Source: Prosopocoilus inquinatus
Lineage: Eukaryota; Arthropoda; Insecta; Coleoptera; Lucanidae
Length of the DNA: 64,000 nt
Direction: 5' to 3'
Assembly (NCBI GenBank): GCA_036172665.1
Contig: CM069877.1
Coordinates: 28,421,001-28,485,000, forward strand
The notes beneath the pieces were generated by a model, which did not search any database, was not told the DNA's origin, and worked only from the letters and a program-made list of their open reading frames with translations. Shown here piece by piece: positions 35,575-46,748 of this stretch. Position 1 is the stretch's first letter; every line of letters starts with the position of its first letter. A program made the position numbers and the translations under genes.

Positions 35575-36012
35575 TATTGACATTTTCTTGAACCTAGAAA
35601 AAAACGTCACGTTCAAAACACGACATAAATTTAAAATGACGAAAAAAAATAATGAATATAAATTTAAAATGTCCGACAGCCGACCGAAAACATTTCTGTG
35701 GAAAAAAATCTGTAAGTTTAGAAAAGTTATCATTGCCATACGATTCGCGCTTAGGATTAGAATTAATAGTACTTCTTTTATTCGCTAAATTAGCTTCCTC
35801 AGCCTCTTACTTCAACTGAAAGAGTGAAAAATCGTAAATTTTCTTTTAACGAGGAGGCAGTAAAGGTTATGGAGGACTGGTTTGCAGAGCAAGAAGTACT
35901 TTTTTCAAAAAGTAGAGCAGGCCTTGCAGGTTTGCTGTAATAAATATGTATTACAGAAAAACGATGTTGTATAATAGTTTTCTTTTATAGTATGTATAGT
36001 ACTGACGCTGAG
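35575..36012. other. No gene recognised
   Basis: Short frames on both strands at 35524-35788 mirror each other and show no motif. Confidence 0.35.
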
Positions 36013-37521
36013 GATATAAACTCAAACCTTCAAAATTAACGCACCACTTACTTTTTTATTTAATTATTTGTTAATTGGCGAAGTTACTGATGGTTTATAC
36101 TAAATCATGGGAGATTTATTTCAAAATAAATAAATTTTGACAATTATTACGTCTTGTTAATCCATCAAACTGTTCGTTAGATAAAGTTATTTCATTAAGG
36201 TTCGATTAAGTTTAAATTTTAAAATTCTTGGTTTCGTCAGGTAAGAAGTTTTGAAAAACTAGCGAGTGTTAAACAAAAGATCAGTTTACGTTCTTGAGCC
36301 CCAAAAACATGAATCGACCACAATTTTTAACCATTGAAGATAGCGTAATAGCATCAACTTTGCTAAACGAAAGACGAAGTATACGATAGTAGGTAATTTG
36401 CTAGGTGTTGACCATTCATCAGTTAGTCGGATGATCGGAAGGTACAGAGAAACGGCGGCATACGCAAGAAAACGTGGACAGGCTAGGAAGAGAGCTACAC
36501 GTGTAAGGAATGAGCGTTTTCTTCGACAACAGGTTTTAAGAAATAGGAGAGATATACACAAGTTCGAAGCTCAGTAAGAAACTTGTAACAGTCAGAAATG
36601 TTAGGATATCAACTGTAACTGTTAGGAGAATGCTAAGATTATTGGGGAGAGCGAGCAAAAGAACTGGAATTGCACCACTGGTCACCACAGGACAGAGAAT
36701 GCTCATATTGAAATTTGCAAGAGAGCATGAACATGTTCCATAAACAATTGGAAGCGAGTCTTGTTTACCAGTGAAAACAGAGTGAGCTTAAAATCACTCA
36801 GATGGTTGGGAACGAGTATGGTGCAGGCCTGGAGATAGATTTGCTCTTTGCAAAATCTCTGTAAGGGAACCGTTTTGTGAAGGGTCAAGAATGTTCTGGT
36901 GAGGAATCTGTTTCAACGCCCGTACAGATTTAGTTCCCATTCAACAAAGGTCATTGAATGCTCCAGTTTTATCCGGAGAACACTGTTCTGGACTATGTCA
37001 TCATGCCTTTTGCGCCATTTATAGGCAACAATAACTTCACCTTCGTGCAGGATAATGATCTATCGTACGTTGCAAGAGATCTGTTGAGTAAGTTAAATGG
37101 GATCAATATTCAAGTATTGGACTGGCCACCTCACAGTCCAGACTTGAACCCCATTGAGCATTTATGAGATGTTTCAAAAAAGCAGTGAGGTGTCATGTAC
37201 TCGCCACCAGAGGCCTTCGTGGACTAGAACGTCTCGCTCTTTCAGAATGGGATAACATTTCACGAGAAACTATCCGGAATTTGTTAAGCATCATCAGAGC
37301 TAAACGTGGTGCTACACGTTATTAATTTTTTATGATGTTCAGTTTTTCTCTGTTTATGGTGTTCAACAAATTTGTTTCTTTTGGAATTTTATCTCTGAAA
37401 GTTTAATTCGTTTATTAAAGAATATTAGTGTACATGAATCGCTGAATGATGCTCGCAAAAATAGAAACCTATCGACGATTTCTGTAGTGGTGCGTTAATT
37501 TTGAATAGGAGTTTAGGTATC
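36013..37521 (+). mobile_element. Degenerate Tc1-like transposon (about 1.5 kb)
   Basis: The left end (36013-36048) and the reverse complement of the right end (37486-37521) share TTCAAAATTAACGCACCACT and, further out, GATA.....AACTC. The outer borders are approximate because the last 15 bases are diverged and a TA duplication is ambiguous (GATATAAAC versus GTTTAGGTATC). A broken DD34E transposase fills the interior. Confidence 0.75.
36309..37325 (+). pseudogene. Tc1-like DD34E transposase, broken
   Basis: The start MNRPQFLTIEDSVIAS lies at 36309. A helix-turn-helix follows in a second frame (LLGVDHSSVSRMIGRYRETA near 36398-36455). The third part, from 36958, reads FVQDNDLSYVARDLL then DWPPHSPDLNPIEHL, giving D-34-E with the final E in PIEHL. 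The start frame stops after SIR at about 36389, another stop follows EAQ at about 36575, and one lies after PIEHL (37165). The first catalytic acid region is not readable. It is unrelated in sequence to the two DUF4817-type copies. Confidence 0.8.
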
Positions 37522-37960
37522 ATGTAGTTAAGAACCTACTGTCCAGTATTAAAAATAATAATAATAATAATAATTTCTTGGACGCCTTTTGTTTTGTTGC
37601 CCGTTAAAAGAAATAAAGTACTAGATATTGCCCTAATTTCTTGATTTTTACCAAAATTACTGATACTCCTACTATTTAGTTATATTACAAAGGATAATTA
37701 AACATAGTCTTAATAATTTTTAAGCAATTCGTCAAACCGCAACAGCATACATAGAGAATCTGCGAGTAATGCGAACAGTGACCGAGTGCAAGCAAGGACT
37801 AGGATGTCAGTGACTGGTAGCATTTCTAGGATGCCACGCGACCTTGAATTTCCAGTCGCGACCAAGCGTTGCAACCGAATTTTGCTCGTCCAAAGAGACA
37901 CAAACAAACACGAACTTAAAAGAGACGAGCGCAGTAAAACTAAAAGCGGAAAGCACTTAC
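37522..37960. other. No gene; AAT microsatellite
   Basis: An AAT run lies at 37552-37576. If the first-exon candidate at 37961-38033 is real, the sequence to its left is the start of its intron. Confidence 0.35.
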
Positions 37961-38033
37961 CGAACGAAAGCTGCAGCTTAGAGAGGAGATGGAGGAGAAG
38001 CAGTAATCGAAGTCGAGGGACGACAGCATTCAT
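37961..38033 (-). CDS. Candidate first coding exon encoding a signal peptide
   Basis: On the minus strand an ATG at 38033 opens MNAVVPRLRLLLLLHLLSKL then QLSF, and after 73 bases meets a consensus donor, TTCG/GTAAGTGC, at 37960. A short basic start followed by an unbroken leucine-rich core is the layout of a secretory signal peptide, and a phase-1 donor right after it is common for such exons. The surrounding 37.75-38.25 kb is GC-richer than the neighbourhood and has no repeat partner here, as expected of a promoter and 5' untranslated region. No second exon was identified. The long plus-strand frame over the same bases (37786-38256) is arginine- and serine-rich with no motif and is probably a shadow. 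Confidence 0.35.
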
Positions 38034-38259
38034 TTCAAGAACACGTGGCCCGGGCCGTAGCCCACGTGAAGAGACAACTTACATGCTAACTGCCTGTCGA
38101 CCTCTCGGACCACGGACACGGCGACACCTGAAACCAAAACAATGCAGTCATGTGTTCCGTTTTCGTGTTCGTACGCGTCCATCAAGATGCAATGTCAGCT
38201 GTGCTGTTCAACTTGGATTCTTTTTGCTCGTGTGTGTTTACGTTTCTTTTGCATAAAAT

Positions 38260-38540
38260 ATCCAAGCACTACCAGGAATACGAATCTGTATTAAATGACT
38301 AAAGCAGAACTTTCAGTTGTGCATTCTATATAAAAAAAAGAGGCCGCACATTATACACCACTGGAGGAATTAATAGTGTACTATAAAGAAACTAAACTAA
38401 TTTAAAATTTAGAATAGTTATTTGGCAGTAAAGAAGAATTGTGTATAATCATGTATCTAATCATTTCAGTTAAATATGTGCACTCTTTTTTATTTACTTT
38501 CTTAATCTACACAAGGCTCATGTAGAAGATTGTCGAACAC
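38260..38540. other. No gene recognised
   Basis: AT-rich sequence without a recognisable feature. Confidence 0.3.
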
Positions 38541-38544
38541 GTGC

Positions 38545-39066
38545 CGATATGAATACTTAATTTGACATCCTGAATGCGATGCCATGATAAAAAAACACAT
38601 TCCATTTAAAAAAGTTGAAAACAACTGAAAATCTCGAAAACCTGATTGTCATTTGTTTCTCCGAGGGTACCATAAAATCAAGCAGGGAAGGTCCTGAAAC
38701 TTTCCTGATTTAAGCTGCTACTACTACTACTAAAATTTCAAATAAAAAAATTAGCTATTGTAGTCATTTCCCGTGAACACCAAGATTTTGTTACTAAATC
38801 ATTTCTAAAATAGTAGACTTTGGGAGATGATATTTTAGAGACATAATTAATTTGACATCCTGAACGCGATGTGATGATAAAAAACCTAACATTCCATTTA
38901 AAAAAGTTGAAAACAATTGAAAATCTCGAAAACCTGATTGTCATTTGTTTTTTTGAAAGTACCACAAAACCGAAGAGGAAAGGTCCTAAAACTTTCCTAA
39001 TTTAAGTTACTTCATAAAAATACAAATAAGAAAGTTAGCTATTGTAGCGGCTTCCCATGAACACCC
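38545..39066. repeat. Two tandem arm units of the 24.8-kb foldback family
   Basis: Units at about 38550-38782 and 38830-39066 lie in the same orientation, each running from CTTAATTTGACATCCTGAA or a variant to TCCC(G/A)TGAACACC. They match the right arm of 24775-25751. The opposite arm is missing, so this is a half element. The second unit ends ACACCCTGTATA and runs into the same flanking block as at 25754. Confidence 0.75.
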
Positions 39067-39067
39067 T

Positions 39068-39437
39068 GTATAAAATAGAAGTTAAAAAAACAATATACGG
39101 AAAACGTTTATACTTTATTTGCAAATTTAAGTTTCCCACTTAAGAACAACATACTCTTAAATCTGTATGAGTTAAACGATTTTCTCAATAAAGTGTAACG
39201 TTTTACTACAAATATTCTTCTGTAGCTTGAAGATTTGACTACTTTTAGGATTATGTGTAATAATTGCAAAGAATATCCTAATGTTGTGTGACTTTTTTAA
39301 ACTTTGACGTATATCACCACAATATTTTAATGCCTAAAAATCTTGCTTAAAGAAACTCGATACTTTGCGGTTAGTACTTGAATAGCACTAGAATGTTCTG
39401 GTCTCATGAAAACTTGCCTAGGACGTCGTACAATCTT
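39068..39437 (+). repeat. Direct repeat shared with 25754-26131
   Basis: The block matches 25754-26131 nearly base for base apart from a 13-base gap near 39288 and scattered substitutions. It ends at GGACGTCGTACAATCT, after which the two loci diverge. Confidence 0.85.
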
Positions 39438-40012
39438 AGCGTTTCTTAGTATTTCCTAATCTCGGAACGAAGGACCAAAATGTTAAGCCTACATAAAGCG
39501 CTGAATCTTCTTTTAACGCATGCTTAATTGAATTTTCATACAAGCTTTAACTGCAGTCGAAGAATTGCTGGCATTTCTGAAAAAACGTTGTCTGATGCTT
39601 GAGATGACTGTGAAATCATATCCTAATCAATTTAAGAAGCCTGAAAAAGGAATTGCCCTCACCACAACATCGTCAGTGTATTATTTCTGTCAAGGATCTC
39701 ACTTTCCCAACAAATATGACAGATATTTGAAATTTTCTCCAAAAGAGCGACTGAACGAAGCAAGAAACTCTAAAACTGTACACAAACTGCTCAAAAACAG
39801 GTCACGTTTAAAAAGAATGTCAATCATCATTATCCAGAAAATGTAATTTGAAACATAACACCTTACTGCACAATGATGAAGCATTAACGAAGACAAAGAA
39901 CAAAACCAATCAACAAGTCAAACGAGCTTTTAATGAAATACTTGAAAATCAAGATCAGGGAGAACAGTTGATTGTGACGCATTATATTCCCGGACAAGCA
40001 TCGCATGTAATA

Positions 40013-41310
40013 CCGTGCCTTCAATAGAATTCCTCATTAAAGTGGGCTATGATTTCACTGTTTTTTTCTCCTAAGATTTGCAGCACTGATAGCTGTTCAA
40101 TTATTTAATTAAACAAATGTCAAATTGACACTTTGCATTTTCAATTAATTCAAAATGTTAGAATTACAGCAGAAAATATTTATTGTTGAAAGTTATTTTC
40201 AAACCGGTAGAATAGAAAATGGACAGTTAGTTTATTCAATTAATCAGCGTGTACAGAAATTTCGACAGCAGTTTCCTAATTTTGCTATTACTTATGAACA
40301 GCTAGTTAAACATATCCTTGCTTGTGTTATTAAATTTCGTGAAACAGGATTACTTGGTCGCAAAACAGGAGCGGAGCAGCTAAGAAAAGGACTGCAGCCT
40401 GCATTGAAGATGTTCGGGATCGAATGGAACACTCTCCCAAGAAATCTATTGCGAAACTTTCACAAGAAGTTCAGCTATCAGTGGGAACATGTCACACTAT
40501 TCTTAAAAAAGACTTAAAGCTTTATCCATATAAGATTCAAGCAGTGCACGAACTCAGGCCAGTAGATTTTCACAGAAGAACGGAATATTGTCAGTGGTTT
40601 CTTGATAACTTAAACAACGACGACATTCTTGACAAGTGTTTCTTTTCTGATGAGGTCTGGTTTCATCTCTCAGGGTATTTAAATAAACAGAATATGAGAA
40701 TATGGTCAGCAGAAAATCCCCATGAATTTGTGGAAACTCCATTACATCCATTAAAAATTGGTGTTTGGCTAGCAGTGTCAAGAAGGCGTATCATCGGACC
40801 AATATTTTTAACGACTCAGTAACTGCTGAAATATACCGAAATGAGTTATTAGAACCTTTCGTTAATCAACTACACGATGATGAACTTACAGAAGGGTTTT
40901 TTCAGCAGGACAATGCTACTGCGCACACAGCTTATCAAACAATGACTTTCCTGCAGCAGTTTTTCGATAATCGGATTGTGAATTTTCCTGCAAGGTCTCC
41001 GGATCTCACAATTATGGATTACTTCATTTATCCGCACATGAAAAACACAGTTTTTAGAACTACGCGTCACGCAATCGAAGAACTTCGTGCGGGCATTACA
41101 GATGTGTGTGCTAACATAACCCCCGAACACTTAGCACTCCTTAGAATGAGAGCACTTTGAGCATCTACTTTAAACTTTAATGTTGTGTTTTTATTTGATG
41201 TTATGATCAGTACTGACAGTTAATGGCAACTGTTTTCTCTAGAATTGTGTCGCCAAATTCATAAAAAAAATCACACTTTACTTTAATAAGAAATTCAATT
41301 GAAGGCACGG
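40013..41310 (+). mobile_element. Tc1/mariner-type transposon, copy 2 (1,298 bp)
   Basis: It is the same element as 2338-3635, identical in length and differing at only a small fraction of positions. Ends CCGTGCCTTCAAT and ATTGAAGGCACGG are flanked by TA (40011-40012, 41311-41312). Both inverted repeats carry a few substitutions. It landed inside the BEL/Pao relic, so it is younger than that copy. Confidence 0.93.
40155..41160 (+). pseudogene. DUF4817-type Tc1/mariner transposase, copy 2, two frameshifts
   Basis: The protein starts MLELQQKIFIVESYF at 40155 and ends at 41160. The first frame break (near 40375) is at the same place and of the same sense as in copy 1. The second is private: the T run in ACCAATATTTTTAACG (about 40803-40808) has one T fewer than copy 1. 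Catalytic regions FSDEVW, QQDNATAH and SPDLTIMDYF are preserved. The shared first break means both copies descend from one already-shifted parent, or that the shift is tolerated by recoding. Confidence 0.88.
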
Positions 41311-41639
41311 TACTATCAACTGCTCAAGTATTTATCAAAGCCTTCAGTGGAAATCAATGTAAATGACTAGCTTTACTGGAACCGGGTACTCAATCGATCA
41401 TTTTAACAGAGAAATTAGTTAGAAGATTGAAAATTCCACATAATGAAATCAAGCTGCCAATAACCGGAGTGAATCAGTAAAAACTGCCAGTTCGGAAATC
41501 AACAGGAATCACTTTGTGCTCTACAACATGCCCTTTTTCAACTGAATAAGATTGTTTAATTGTACCCACAATCACGGAAAATATTCCTCAAATTCATCTG
41601 AATTGAGAAGCATTATTCCTACCAAGCGAAATAGACTTA

Positions 41640-41767
41640 GGCCCGGTTTTTCCATCACAGTTTAACTTTAAGCTTCGTTTTATTCCCATGGTAACAATTG
41701 TAAGGACAATTGTTTCCACAGGAATAAAGGGGAGCTTAAAGTTAAACCCCAATTAAAAAACTGGCCC
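41640..41767. repeat. Palindromic PIF/Harbinger-like MITE, 128 bp
   Basis: The ends GGCCCGGTTTTTCCATCAC and AACTGGCCC are inverted, the arms GTTTAACTTTAAGCTTCG and GGAGCTTAAAGTTAAAC pair, and TTA flanks both sides (41637-41639, 41768-41770). A 3-bp TTA duplication with GGC-type ends is the PIF/Harbinger signature. It interrupts the BEL/Pao relic. Confidence 0.85.
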
Positions 41768-41770
41768 TTA

Positions 41771-41990
41771 AGCCGGTATTCATAAACCAAACTCACGTTA
41801 TGTTTCCGCTTAAAATTCGCTATATTTCATAAACTGAGCAGATTTCCCACATTTTTGGCGCATAATCAGTGAGGGTTTATGCATATTTTGTAAACTATTT
41901 TCCTACAATGTCGGAAATAGATACCGTTTATGAAATATAGCGAAAAAGTAAACGAACGCACAGCGTAAGTTTGGTTTATGAATACGGGTG
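41771..41990. repeat. MITE with inverted ends, about 220 bp
   Basis: The left end GGTATTCATAAACCAAACT and the right end GTTTGGTTTATGAATACGGG are inverted, and the inner arms also pair (GCTATATTTCATAAAC with GTTTATGAAATATAGC). TTA occurs on both sides (41768-41770, 41991-41993), so it abuts the preceding MITE and may have used its duplicated TTA as target. Confidence 0.8.
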
Positions 41991-42304
41991 TTAGCCTACT
42001 CCGAATTCGACGTACAAGGACTAGTTGAACTTCTAGTAGGTGCTAGTAGGATTATTCTGGAACCTTTTACGTCCTGGAGAATGTATTTCTAATTTCGAGA
42101 TTAAAAAAGAACTTTGTACTAACAATAAAAACGTATCCTTCAAGTAGAGTAGCCGAAATTCAAGAACTTACACAACAATACCACTGGTATTACGTGCCAT
42201 CAAACCAAAATCCGGCATATCACCTGTCAAGAGAAGTTCATCCCAAAAAAACTTTTAAGTTTGGAAGCATGGTCCTTTCTTGATGGTTACCGATCATCAG
42301 CGAG

Positions 42305-42515
42305 TGGTGTTTATAAACGCAGTGCATTGCCAAAGTTAATATAAGAGAAGTTATTTCATACGCTTGGATTTATATGCATAAAGGCGAATGCCTGGTCGCG
42401 CTGGTGTGGGTGTCCGTGCGGTCTCTCGTGACGTCAGACTAGGCTGTGGCAATTTTGACTGATCGCAATCCACGGCGCATGCAGAATTGGTGCCGTTACC
42501 ATAACAACGCAACTA
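42305..42515. other. No gene recognised
   Basis: Unique short stretch between the BEL/Pao relic and the hAT element. Confidence 0.3.
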
Positions 42516-42522
42516 TTGTGAT

Positions 42523-43221
42523 TAGTGCTGTGTGGTACTGTACGAACGATGCAGTTGTTTCAAACGAATCTTTTAAGTAAAGATTCGTTCATTTCGTTCG
42601 TTTGTGAACGAACGAATCTTTTCGAACGATTTGATTCAGATGAACGAAACGAACGAATCACGCTGCACCCTAGCTTCCAATTTTATTCGTGCGTTTTTCA
42701 GCTCTTGTTTTCATGTATTTTAATAATGAAAATATATTATATCAATCATCCTGTACATTTTTACATTTTTGGAGAAAGAATAAAATTACTTTACCAATAA
42801 CATAGCACAGTATATTAATCAAAAAGTTTGTGAGATGTACGGCTTTCAATAACATTTACAATGTTAAGGTAGGCTGTGAGTGAAGATTTTTAAACAATTT
42901 AAATTTTCTGTCAAATCTCAGTCAGATTATTTGAAAATTAAATCTGAGCGTAAAAGAAGTGTTGGTTGGAAATAATTTAGTGTTTTTAATATAAATAAAG
43001 AAAAATGTAATTATTGTTTGAAAGAAATGTGTACGGCGGGAATCGATATAACAAATACGGCGAGCGACCCGATCCGTTCTTTCATTCATCTCGTTCATTT
43101 CGTTCATCTCGTTCATATTTCACCAATTCAAAGATTCGTTCGTTCCTTTTTTAATGAACGAATCATTTGAGTCGTTCATACTAATAATATGAACGATTTG
43201 TTCGTGAACGACATAACTCTA
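42523..43221. mobile_element. Non-autonomous hAT-like element (699 bp)
   Basis: The left end TAGTGCTGTGTGGTACTGTACGAACGAT (given here as TAGTGCTGTG and GTACGAACGAT) and the reverse complement of the right end TAGAGTTATGTCG with CACGAAC share most positions. The flanks ATTGTGAT (42515-42522) and ATTGAGAT (43222-43229) agree at 7 of 8 bases, an 8-bp duplication as expected of hAT. Subterminal regions are packed with GTTCGT/ACGAAC repeats (about 42545-42660 and 43070-43215), which in hAT elements are transposase binding sites. No transposase is encoded. Confidence 0.75.
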
Positions 43222-43229
43222 ATTGAGAT

Positions 43230-44485
43230 GATTCTAAATGAAGCTTCAGCTTAAACGAGTGAAGTAAACCTGAGACCCATACGAAAAATGTCGAATCCGT
43301 GCGATTTTGCATGAGGCAACTTCCCATATACTAACTTTGGTGCATTGCAACTTTGATTTTGATTTGTTTCTCAAAATTAAGTCTGCCTTGAAATAAACAG
43401 TTTAGAAAAAAAAGCTCACAAAAATAAATAAACAGGAAGGACATCAAGTAGCGTTTTCTGAAGTATTATTCTAAGTTTGTATGAAAATTCAATTAAGCAC
43501 ACGTTACAAGAAGAATCAGCGCTCTCGGCAAGTCTCAACACATGTTGAAGTAATATACGTAACAAAAAAATTTGGAAATTCGAAAATTTCTTACAAGTCG
43601 TTTAGAAATTGCAATGGAATCCTAGACCATCTTCTACATAGCTATTTCGGCTTTATTTGGAGGCTCTTCTGTAGAAGAGCAGCTCAAGAGCACCACTGCA
43701 AACTGACTGACCTATCAAAAATTGGCCGCGTCACGTCATGATCTAAACGGTTTAAAATAATTTCCATAAAAGTATAGCGTTATTGAACCACAACAACAAC
43801 AACCTGAAAATGGAACATCGATCATTAGCAATACGCTTTTTTTTGTCACTGAGCTGTTCAATTAGCAGCTTTATTTTTGCCAAGTGCAATCAATTTTTGC
43901 CAAAAATTGAAAAATATTATTGTCTTTCAAAAAAATGATTTATAGTATGTTAAAGACAGTTCTCTGAAAAACAACTCCTGGCAAAAAGCAAAACTATATT
44001 TAATTTTGCAGCAAAATTTTCTGCATGGTTTTATTAGGGCTCTAGTACGATTGTAATAGTTATGTTTCACGATGAACGGTGGCGATTGAGTGAATAATCT
44101 CCTCAATCAAAAGTTAATAGTTCTCGAAAAAAAAATCAGTCAATACACTTCTGAGCGCACGAGAAGAATCTAGAATAGCTTGCACCTTTATTATAGCGTA
44201 TTCTAATAAGCGCAACCACTGCTTACTGCTTACTGCTTTGTAATAATAATAATCGCTACTGGAAAATTCTCCGAGAACAATTGGCCGACGGAAAATTCCC
44301 CGAAAACAATTGGCCGACAGGGATATTGTGTGAAAGGAACATCACCCGAATAGACAATTACTCGAGGAATAATTGACCGAGTAGAAAATTGATAGCGTAA
44401 TGTATTTACTATTTAACCTTAAGAAAATTAATGCGCATTACATTATTTTTATTATTCTTAAAAATTAACTATAGGCATACAATAA
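43230..44485. other. No gene recognised
   Basis: An 86-residue plus frame at 43481-43741 is unrecognised. At 44255-44320 a unit (GGAAAATTC(T/C)CCGA(G/A)AACAATTGGCCGAC) is repeated twice in tandem, with decayed further copies to 44390. A fragment of the 34.7-kb element family may lie at about 44080-44130. Confidence 0.4.
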
Positions 44486-44488
44486 TAT

Positions 44489-44840
44489 TGTTACAGCCGT
44501 GACGCGCAAATAAATCTATTTTTAGCGCCGCTGCCGCATCTTGCGTAAGAGGATGTTATCGAACGTTTCTCGTTCATTCCAGCATGTTCCGGACTGCAGA
44601 TATCTACTATAAAACTCGTAACGGTCCGCCAGGAGATTAGTCAGTAGCTGGCAAGCGAAAGGTCCATACCTCGAATAAATAGAAAGTACATTTTGTAAAA
44701 GTGTTATTTGATAAACAAGCATTGCAGCTCATTACTAGTGTGTTTTTAATTGTGTAAAGCGACAGATTGTAATTAAAATTATAAATGTGTGTTGTAAATG
44801 TAAAATTAACGACTGTAATTTGTGAACCCCCAAATTAGTA
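44489..44840 (+). mobile_element. Solo LTR, copy 2
   Basis: It starts TGTTACAGCCGTGACGCGCA and aligns with copies 1 and 3 throughout, including a TATA box (TATAAAA at 44608) and GAAAGTACATT. Its right end is obscured because a long-inverted-repeat element begins at about 44840. No internal retrotransposon sequence adjoins. Confidence 0.7.
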
Positions 44841-46680
44841 ACTCAGGATGGGCGGCGACCGGCGGTATATAGCTCACCGTAATACCTACAGTTTCAGGAG
44901 AAAAAAAATATTCTAAAAGTGGCCAAGAGAAATTCAAAAAAATATTTTTAAGTATCTAAGTTGTCCGCAAGGGGGCGTAATCATAGGCTCAACAATAAAA
45001 ATTAATCTTACTAGCAAAAGTCTCAGAATAAGGTGCAGCTTTGCTAGCGCCATTAGAAAGCTGAATTAATTCTGCACACCTTTCATTTTAGACTTATTAT
45101 CGTATCACCGTTAACAAGGGTGGAAAAAACAGTTGAATTATTTACTTTAAAAAATATCATGACTTCTGTAGTCTTTATCAGAAATTAGCGAACTTCGGCT
45201 CGTTTGAAAGGGAATTTCATGCTGATTTAAAGTTTCTATTGAACGACTCCGGCTACTTTGTTATAAAGTAGTTAGAGGACGCTATTTGCAAAAGTGATAG
45301 TTTTTCTCAGTTTCCCAAAAAAATTTAAATGGAAAAGGGTATTTCTTTTAAAGTGATTACAAAGAATTCAATCAGGAGAACATTTTGGTGAAAACCCGTG
45401 ATTGCTAACTTTTTTCGTTCTCGAGTTATTACCAAATGAGTCTATTAACTAAAGATAAAAACGAATCTAAAAGCGCAAACAAATGCTTTCGAGTGACACT
45501 TTTCATTTTGAGATAAATAGAAAGACATTAATCCATTTAAATGCACTAAGTTGTTTTTTAGAGCCTAATACTTAAATAAAAGAACAATACAGCAAACAAA
45601 CATATAAATGAGAAAAACACAGGCACTAAGTGAAAGTAACGAACAATAAAATGTTGAATGACGAAAAGACTTTGAACGTTTATGAAACACATTGTAATCA
45701 ACAATGATTGAAGGTCTGCACCTAAAATGTTTTCAAAATATTATCCATCTTTCATTTCGAAATATCCGTTTACTATCCGTAAGGATATCAATAATAATTT
45801 CCACACAACTCTAAGCGGACATTAAAAAAAGTATTGTATACCGGCACAGTGAAACTATATTGCATGATTATTGTTCATTGCTTTTATTTAGTGTTTGAAT
45901 TATTCTTGTTACTCTATTTGTTGTTGTATTCTTGTGTTTAAATATTCTCTATTCCCAAAAACATTTAAATGCTTCTACATAATGTCCTAAAATTAATAAA
46001 AACTTTTATAAGCATTATTTAACCTTAGAACTAAAAGTTCTCGTTCCGCTAATATAATCAATTTGTAGACATATTTGATAATAAATCGAGAACGAAAAAA
46101 GATACTCATTTCCGGTTTTCACCACAATGTTCACCATTTTATAGGCTTTGCAACTGTTGCAAAAGAAATACACCTTTCCATTTAATTTTTTTTTTGGAAA
46201 ACTGTGAAAAGCTATTACTTTCGTAAATAGCGCCCTCTAGCCACTTTATAACAAATCAGCCGTAGTCGTTGAATTGAAACTTTAAATCAGCTTAAAATTC
46301 CCTTTCAATGAGCCGAAGTTCGTTAATTTCTGACAAAGAGTACCGAAGTTATGATATTTTTTAAAGTAAATAATTCAATTGTTTTCTCCACCCTTATCAA
46401 CGGTGATACGATAACAGATCGAAATGAAAGTCGTGCAGAATTAATTGAGCTTTCTAATGACGCTATCAAATCTGCAACTTATTTTGAGACTTTTGCTAAT
46501 AAAATTGATTTTTATTGATAGCCCTATTGATTGCGCCCTCTTGCGGTCAACTCAGATACTTAAAAAATATTTTCTTTAAATTTCTCTTGGTCACTTTAAC
46601 TATATTTTTTTTCCTCCCGAAGCTGTAGGTATTACGGTTAACTATGTACCACCGGTCGCCGCCCATCTTGAGACACCCGG
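44841..46680. mobile_element. Long-terminal-inverted-repeat element (about 1.84 kb)
   Basis: The right end CACCCGGTA at 46673-46682 and the left end near 44841 frame two arms of about 600 bp that are inverted copies: GGATGGGCGGCGACCGG at 44848 is mirrored at 46650-46667, and pairing can be followed continuously to about 45440 and 46085. Shared landmarks are CCGTAATACCTACAG, TTATCGTATCACCGTT and TTTTTTCGTTCTCGA. The extreme left end has lost the CCGGGTG seen on the right. The 640-bp centre has no recognisable protein. A transcript across it would form a very long double-stranded hairpin. Confidence 0.85.
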
Positions 46681-46748
46681 TACATAAATATGTTCTAGTA
46701 GCTTAAATTATGTGCTGTACCTCGTAAATAGTCGAATAAATGCATATT

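Larger units (their letters stand above)
39540..42300 (+). pseudogene. BEL/Pao LTR-retrotransposon gag-pol relic, multiply interrupted
   Basis: Before the transposon at 40013 the frame from 39565 shows a gag C-terminal region with one zinc-knuckle-like stretch (SVYYFCQGSHFPNKYDRYLK). After it, 41316-41640 shows a decayed aspartic protease region (LEPGTQS near 41380, KIPHNEIKLPITGVNQ near 41431). Past two MITEs, 42000-42290 shows VELLVGASRIILEPF and then AEIQELTQQYHW in frames broken by stops. These lie in the order expected of the BEL/Pao family. Most of the polymerase is missing, and no LTRs were found at the ends. The copy is dead. Confidence 0.7.

Noticed and set aside
37786..38256. 156-residue plus-strand frame as a gene
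   Set aside because: It is arginine- and serine-rich with no domain, and the opposite strand offers a better explanation (signal-peptide exon with donor).
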